DNA from: Bacillota bacterium
GTDB lineage: Bacteria > Bacillota > Clostridia > Lachnospirales > Lachnospiraceae
NCBI GenBank assembly: GCA_023435895.1
Contig: JAEZLH010000036.1
Location: 127,942 to 191,941 of the forward strand
DNA: 64,000 nucleotides
Reading direction: 5' to 3'
The notes under the pieces are model-generated. The model did not search any database and had not been told where the DNA came from. It was given only the letters and a program-made list of their open reading frames with translations. How positions within the stretch are numbered: position 1 is the first letter of the stretch; every line of letters begins with the position of its first letter. The translations under genes were made by a program, and so were the position numbers. Positions 59,328-64,000 of the stretch are shown here, in pieces.

Positions 59328-60383
59328 TTACAAAGCCTCCTTTAATATTAGGAAATTATCCTTTAATTTCTGAAATCTTTTATCAAGTAAAAGCTTAATT
59401 ACGATTACCAGTAAAGTTGCCAATCTTATTCTGCCTCTGGCATCGTGTTTCCCTTTCAGTACTTTATTCTCAAAATCAGGGATGATGCTTACCTTATCTC
59501 CATAAAAGCTATAAATAATACTCATAACCGCCAGTGCTTGTCCGGTGCTGCAGGGATCGCCCGTTCCGAATACAATCCTAGATTGAAGTTTTGTTGGCAT
59601 TATATGCTTCAACAATCTTTTAAACCGAACAAAGATGACTCCAAAACCTTCCCGATTCACTTCATCCTTAATAAAATCATGAATTAAATCGATTTTTTGC
59701 TTTATATTGCTAATTGCTTTACCCCACTTTATTATTCTTGCTTTGATTCCACGAAATAATGCAACTATTTTCTGCTTAATACCAATAATTTTACTCCAAA
59801 TGCTAATTAAACGGCTTCGGATTTTATCTATCTTTTCTTTGATCTTTCCAAAAAATGATGTTACCTGTGAAAAACCGGGCTCATCTTGGAGAACCTTCTC
59901 CAACGTCTCTTCCCGAATCATTGGCTCAGGTGGCTTTCCTGAAGGCTTTATCTCCTCCTGCAAAACCTCCTTCTTGGTTTCAATCCTTCGGTTGGCTTCG
60001 GCTGTTTCTTCGTTCGTAGACGATTTGACTGATTTCCTTATGGGGTTCTTATTCTCGGTTTTCTTTCGAGATTGTTTGGTAGCCCTTGGGTTTTTCTTTT
60101 TACTTCGTTTTACCTTGGGATTTTGATTGTCATAGAGCGTAATCCATAACACCCTTATCCGAATATGAAGAATGCTCTCTGCATAGTTCACTGTAACCCC
60201 AACCAAATGAAGCAGCCAACTTACCCTGGCTCCTATATAAAGTTTTTCTTCTCCATGTTCGCCTTGAACACGATATCTAATCGGTACAATCAATACTGTT
60301 AATAGAATAGCCAACAGCAATCCTATTAAAATCAATAATGTGATACCGATTATCTTTAATATCAGTAGGATTACAGAAAGCAT
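59328..60383 (-). CDS. DUF2953 (YtfI-like) sporulation-associated membrane protein
   Basis: A 351-residue protein. One strong N-terminal helix (about residues 5-33) anchors it; VPIRYRVQGEHGEEKLYIGARVSW (in part) begins the DUF2953 domain, and the C-terminal section has TGDPCSTGQALAVMSIIYSFYG and FENKVLKGKHDARGRIRL, the most conserved family region. Between them lies a long, very basic, low-complexity linker (about 90-200) that is longer than in B. subtilis YtfI. ATG start with GAGGG. It is directly followed by gerW. Confidence 0.88.
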   Translation of the reverse strand: MLSVILLILKIIGITLLILIGLLLAILLTVLIVPIRYRVQGEHGEEKLYIGARVSWLLHLVGVTVNYAESILHIRIRVLWITLYDNQNPKVKRSKKKNPRATKQSRKKTENKNPIRKSVKSSTNEETAEANRRIETKKEVLQEEIKPSGKPPEPMIREETLEKVLQDEPGFSQVTSFFGKIKEKIDKIRSRLISIWSKIIGIKQKIVALFRGIKARIIKWGKAISNIKQKIDLIHDFIKDEVNREGFGVIFVRFKRLLKHIMPTKLQSRIVFGTGDPCSTGQALAVMSIIYSFYGDKVSIIPDFENKVLKGKHDARGRIRLATLLVIVIKLLLDKRFQKLKDNFLILKEAL

Positions 60384-60441
60384 TCATCATCCCTCGCCTG
60401 TCTTATAATAATCGATATAATTAACATTTCTACTTGCAAAC

Positions 60442-60750
60442 TTATGTAAAATAAGCCCTTACATCAAAATTACCCGTCTTATGATACACTTCAAGCACCA
60501 TTTGTTCCACCAGTGACAACGCTTCTGCTCTGCCTTTTGCAAGACCTACAATCTGCACCTCACTCTTTTTGTAAAAAGGAAACAGCAACTCATTTGCATT
60601 CAAGATATCAAAGAGATTGTCCTTATGTGAGGCAATTGCAATACAGTATACATCAAAAGTAACCTCGCTGTTATTAATGGAGGAAATCACCTTATCCTTT
60701 TTCTTTTTCATCTTTTTGCCTATATAAAGGCCTGAAATCCATGAAACCAT
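60442..60750 (-). CDS. Unrecognised 102-residue protein upstream of DUF2953
   Basis: A small soluble-looking alpha/beta protein (FDVYCIAIASHKDNLFDIL, IVGLAKGRAEALSLVEQM) with a basic lysine run near the start (KKMKKKKDK). The ATG has AAGG seven bases upstream. No family comes to mind. It lies 58 bp upstream of the DUF2953-gerW pair in the same direction and may be co-transcribed with it. Confidence 0.65.
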   Translation of the reverse strand: MVSWISGLYIGKKMKKKKDKVISSINNSEVTFDVYCIAIASHKDNLFDILNANELLFPFYKKSEVQIVGLAKGRAEALSLVEQMVLEVYHKTGNFDVRAYFT

Positions 60751-60823
60751 ACGATACCCTTACCTTTTAAAATACAATACCCGTATCCTTAGTATACCAC
60801 ATATTACCATGCTTCATACAATA

Positions 60824-62251
60824 CTATTCAGACATTATATCACGAATTATTTCGGTACAGGCTATTTTTTCATAAATATCCGAGCAACGCTCCAAACTAT
60901 ATCTAACATAATCCATTACTTCTTTCTGATCTTGAAAGAATACCGGAAGCTTATTCAGTGTATTCGCCATAATTGCCCGGGTAAGGATTCTGTTCTGCCC
61001 GTCAAATAGCTCCTTTAATTCAGCCGTCAGCTTATTGGCTTCCTCAGCTAATCTACTCTCATCCACAGCTCCCTTATTCTCTTCCAAGTCAAAATCCACA
61101 AATAAGCTGTTGGAAAGTAAGCTTTGAGAACGTTTTAATACCTGATAATTTGCTTCCAACATTAGGCTTTCTATTAAACTCTGTTTGTTCTGTGCCACTT
61201 CAAAGAACGCACTCTCCAACATGTCTATTTCCACGCCCAGTTCTTCTTGGATTCCTTCTAAGTCAGAAAACTGATCCAAGAGTTCATCAAAGATTTCTAC
61301 CTTGTCTCCACTTAGAAAGGTTTTATTAATGAACGAAACAATACTCTGTGCTGCATTTTGTGCCTGTTCTGCTTTCTCTGACTCAAATGCAACCATACCG
61401 CTATAAGGGGAACATAATAGCAATGCATAAACGTCGTTCACAACCTCCTGCAAGCTAAAATATACACTACTCTCTATCTCAATTACAAATACTGCACTGC
61501 GAAAGGTGTTCATAGCTTTCTCGTAGACATCATGGGTGATATTTTGATAATCCACTTTGGCTAATTGCTCTTTCTTCTCCCATAATTCAGGATACAGACT
61601 CTCTAACTTAGAGCGGTCAGCCAGCACTGCTGCACTGCGCAGCATATATAAATAAGACTCTAACGAGGAAATCTCCCCTCCCAAATAAGGCTTGAAGCTA
61701 TCTTGTACGAGATCAAAATACCTTTGTTTGGTTATTCGAACAGGCAACTGTCCCACAATATCCTTTATTCGCTCATTTACAATAAAACTATCCGAGGTAT
61801 CAAAAATATAACGGCTTATCTCATTGCAAATCTCCGCTTCATCTACAAACTCAGCTTCTTGTTTAAAACGATATTCCATACGATTAAGAACATATTCGTA
61901 AATTTGGAACATATCTGCATAAGCGGTTAGTACCTCCATATGGTTCATAATATCCTTACGCATGGCATCTAGCTTACTAATTGCTTTCTCAAGCTCCACT
62001 CCACTCTTTTCTTTCGTAAAGTGATCATGAATCATTTCATTCAACTGCTTTGTATATTGCAGCGCTTCTTTGCTCCAACTATTCTCATCATCATAATAGC
62101 TCTCATAAAAAGTGTAATAATGCATTGCAAGACGAAGTTTGGCCATTCCCTGATAGTGGTTCGCCATATAATTAAATAACTGAGGTATATTTTCTTCCGG
62201 GTTCTTTCCTTTTTGAAGATCCATACTGATTTGTCTGATTTTGTTGTTCAT
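60824..62251 (-). CDS. Unrecognised 475-residue helical protein
   Basis: An all-helical, acidic, cytoplasmic-looking protein with no signal peptide or membrane segment. Several helix pairs recall TPR-like or scaffold repeats (IPQLFNYMANHYQGMAKLRL, LYPELWEKKEQLAKVDY), and about residues 330-420 form likely coiled coils. I do not recognise the family or any catalytic motif. The ATG has AGGATGG upstream. It lies 73 bp before the 102-residue gene in the same direction. Confidence 0.72.
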   Translation of the reverse strand: MNNKIRQISMDLQKGKNPEENIPQLFNYMANHYQGMAKLRLAMHYYTFYESYYDDENSWSKEALQYTKQLNEMIHDHFTKEKSGVELEKAISKLDAMRKDIMNHMEVLTAYADMFQIYEYVLNRMEYRFKQEAEFVDEAEICNEISRYIFDTSDSFIVNERIKDIVGQLPVRITKQRYFDLVQDSFKPYLGGEISSLESYLYMLRSAAVLADRSKLESLYPELWEKKEQLAKVDYQNITHDVYEKAMNTFRSAVFVIEIESSVYFSLQEVVNDVYALLLCSPYSGMVAFESEKAEQAQNAAQSIVSFINKTFLSGDKVEIFDELLDQFSDLEGIQEELGVEIDMLESAFFEVAQNKQSLIESLMLEANYQVLKRSQSLLSNSLFVDFDLEENKGAVDESRLAEEANKLTAELKELFDGQNRILTRAIMANTLNKLPVFFQDQKEVMDYVRYSLERCSDIYEKIACTEIIRDIMSE

Positions 62252-62298
62252 TCGTTTACCATCCTGTTCCTAAATAATGTATTATAATATAAGAAAAG

Positions 62299-62417
62299 GC
62301 TGTTTCAAAATAACAATCTTCCTTCAATGAATCTTCCTATTCTAGGTCAAGAACATAATGCGTTCCTTGCAGAATTCCAAAATCATTTCGTTCGAATATT
62401 AATTATTTTGAAACAGT
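62299..62417 (-). repeat. Long-range inverted repeat between the rhomboid-like gene and its neighbour
   Basis: GCTGTTTCAAAATAA-like (62299-62313) and TTATTTTGAAACAGT (62403-62417) are complementary over 14 of 15 positions with 89 bases between. Folded on the minus strand it could end the rhomboid-like transcript, but the large loop is unusual for a terminator. Confidence 0.5.
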
Positions 62418-62480
62418 CCTGTCAATTATACTTCCAAAGAAGAATAAGCCATATTGGTTTCACTGTCCGATTGTTATTAC

Positions 62481-63350
62481 TTATTCCTCTCTATGAACAT
62501 GTTCATGGGTAAACAAGTGATCCGTACAGTATTCGTAATTACCGTCACATTTAGAACAGAAACGGAATTCCAAATGGTCTCCGTCCAGTTCCGTTCTTCC
62601 ACATACGGCACATTTATGTCTGGTTACAACATTACGCCCCTGAAACTGCACCACATTGCCCCCGCTTTTTGCCTGATTCACCTGTCTGCGATAATTGGCT
62701 TTTCTTCTCATCTCACCGGGAGACATTCTATGATAATTCCTTGTTGCAAAGAAGAAGATCAAGAAGTTTGCCAATGAAGCTACCAGCGGAATAAGCATGT
62801 AATAATCTTTTGCAATAAAGAAACCAAATGCTTGATAGATATATAAGGCACCGAAGAACCATGCCAGATACTTCGCCTTAAGGGGTATTATAAAATACAG
62901 AAGAATGGAAGCATTCGGATTAAGGGCTGCATAAGCAAAGAACAAGGTTTCACAAACTGCATTCAAGCAGGAAATCCATGGATCGTTAATCCCTAGCATA
63001 AACATAATGAAAGAAGCCAAAATATTAAATAAGATGCCCACTAAAAAGTATAAGTTTAATCGGAAGGAGCCCCAAGCCTGTTCTAAGGAAAGACCGAACA
63101 TATAATAGATATACACCGAGAGCGCTGTCCAAAAGATACCGCTCATATCAGAAATTGGAATTAAAAATGTAACCAATCTCCACACCTGACCCTGAGCCAC
63201 CTTATTAAAGTCTAGCCAAAGGTATGGAGCCAAGCCTGGTGCAAGCATACCAATCACCAAACCGATGATAAACAATGCTGCAACATACCTCATGATCCCC
63301 GGTATCGCATATCGTCCGAATTTTCTTTCTAATTTATCCAGTAATTTCAT
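62481..63350 (-). CDS. Rhomboid-fold membrane protein with C-terminal zinc ribbon
   Basis: A 289-residue protein. Six hydrophobic helices (about residues 20-205) follow a rhomboid-like plan, including WRLVTFLIPIS in the first outside region, a typical rhomboid W-R-x-x-T/S-F element. The helix-4 GxSG catalytic serine motif is missing: the region reads CLNAVCETLFFAYA. The C-terminal 50 residues form a zinc ribbon, CAVCG and FCSKC, ending in a histidine-rich tail. It is therefore probably a non-proteolytic relative. The ATG at 63350 has AGGTG six bases upstream. Confidence 0.78.
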   Translation of the reverse strand: MKLLDKLERKFGRYAIPGIMRYVAALFIIGLVIGMLAPGLAPYLWLDFNKVAQGQVWRLVTFLIPISDMSGIFWTALSVYIYYMFGLSLEQAWGSFRLNLYFLVGILFNILASFIMFMLGINDPWISCLNAVCETLFFAYAALNPNASILLYFIIPLKAKYLAWFFGALYIYQAFGFFIAKDYYMLIPLVASLANFLIFFFATRNYHRMSPGEMRRKANYRRQVNQAKSGGNVVQFQGRNVVTRHKCAVCGRTELDGDHLEFRFCSKCDGNYEYCTDHLFTHEHVHREE

Positions 63351-63378
63351 TCTAAACACCTGTACCTTTCAAGCATTG

Positions 63379-64000
63379 CTAAAACACTTTCTTTTTGCGG
63401 AAAATCCATATAATAACCGCTGCTACCAATAATGCGGAGCTTACTACAATATAAAAACCTGCCCGGTTATGCATACCCGGAATGACATCAAAATTCATTC
63501 CATAGAAGCTTGCGAACATGGTTGGGATGGACAATACGATGGTGACTGCAGCCAAAAACTTCATTACGATATTCTGATTATTGGATATAATTGATGCAAA
63601 TGCATCCATTGTACCACTTAAAATTCCACTATATATATTAGCCATCTCAATTGCCTGTTTATTCTCAATAATCAAATCCTCCAAAAGATCTTCATCCTCT
63701 GGATAATGCTTGATGGTATCAAGCTTTAACATTTTCTCAAATACTACCTCGTTTGAACGAAGGGATGTTGTATAGTAAACCAGACTCTTTTCCAACTCCA
63801 AAAGTTCAATCAGCTCACTGTTTTGAGTTGCTATGTGTAGCTTTCTTTCAATTTCTTCGCTCTTACGGTCAATCGATCTCAGATTTTGAAGATAGGTTGA
63901 TGCATTACGATATAGCATCTGAAGAATAAAACGGGTTTTCTTAAAGGTATAAAAATCTCTTACACGACCATCGATAAAGCATTTTAATACCGGCGTTTCC
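63379..64000 (-). CDS. CorA-family magnesium transporter (3' part)
   Basis: The C-terminal 206 residues of a gene that begins beyond the right edge; the frame stays open to the window end (reading CFIDGRVRDFYTFKKTRF just inside it). A long helical region (about 30-120 of the visible part) leads into two C-terminal membrane helices, with the pore motif YGMN (in FYGMNFDVIPG) between them and a basic tail RKKK. CorA channels take up Mg2+ or Co2+ as pentamers. A start codon inside the window at 63918 would remove most of the funnel domain and is not the true start. Confidence 0.92.
   Translation of the reverse strand, partial: ETPVLKCFIDGRVRDFYTFKKTRFILQMLYRNASTYLQNLRSIDRKSEEIERKLHIATQNSELIELLELEKSLVYYTTSLRSNEVVFEKMLKLDTIKHYPEDEDLLEDLIIENKQAIEMANIYSGILSGTMDAFASIISNNQNIVMKFLAAVTIVLSIPTMFASFYGMNFDVIPGMHNRAGFYIVVSSALLVAAVIIWIFRKKKVF

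Overview
The window looks like the chromosome of a strictly anaerobic, spore-forming, low-GC Clostridia, most likely a Lachnospiraceae close to the Clostridium (Lachnoclostridium) phytofermentans group. The signs are an alpha/beta small acid-soluble spore protein, YlbJ and GerW sporulation genes, pta-ackA fermentation genes, a probable AnfO nitrogenase accessory gene, and a typical Firmicutes housekeeping order (rpmB, asp23, fakA, recG, rsmD, coaD, ylbJ, tmcAL, pta-ackA, yceD-rpmF). The assignment rests on gene content only; no 16S gene or database search was available.

Region 1 (1-5110) is an AT-rich accessory block ending just downstream of coaE. It carries an AbiEi/AbiEii type IV toxin-antitoxin pair (AbiEii cut by the window edge), an HNH nuclease, a two-helix membrane protein, and a tightly coupled three-gene operon: an XRE/HigA-like regulator, an ABC/OLD-type ATPase and a separate TOPRIM protein. 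A perfect inverted repeat lies in the promoter of that operon. The block reads as a phage-defence island and is the best candidate for a poorly described system.

Region 2 (5288-17300) holds coaE and polA, a marR-MFS efflux pair interrupted by a long palindromic element, a tRNA-Leu(CAA), two tandem RlaP/YcgL-type nucleotidyltransferase genes with an unknown gene, and a NUDIX hydrolase. Region 3 (15873-29275) is mostly core: a class B PBP and an FtsW/RodA-type SEDS protein, a U32/RlhA-like protein, zapA, ruvAB, an unusual fused cardiolipin synthase, a YprB-like exonuclease, and a 16-residue Cys/Arg microprotein that conventional ORF cut-offs miss.

Region 4 (29278-42300) contains yceD-rpmF, ackA, pta, divergent tmcAL, a repeat protein with a cysteine-rich tail, a tandem 183-bp palindromic repeat, the AnfO-like gene, pepF, ylbJ, coaD-rsmD and a SASP gene. 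pta-ackA makes ATP and acetate from acetyl-CoA, and TmcAL uses acetate for tRNA modification. Region 5 (42287-50319) is a cell-envelope block: an L,D-transpeptidase and a set of two multi-spanning GT-C-like proteins with two GT2 glycosyltransferases.

Region 6 (50620-64000) has recG, a GntR/YtrA-regulated ABC exporter with a small lipoprotein, a DUF1653 protein, fakA-asp23, a 45-residue membrane microprotein, rpmB, the gerW-DUF2953 pair, two unrecognised genes, a rhomboid-like protein lacking the catalytic serine motif, and the 3' part of a CorA transporter running off the window. Start codons were chosen by ribosome-binding site, which often shortens the longest ORF; several GTG and TTG starts are likely.
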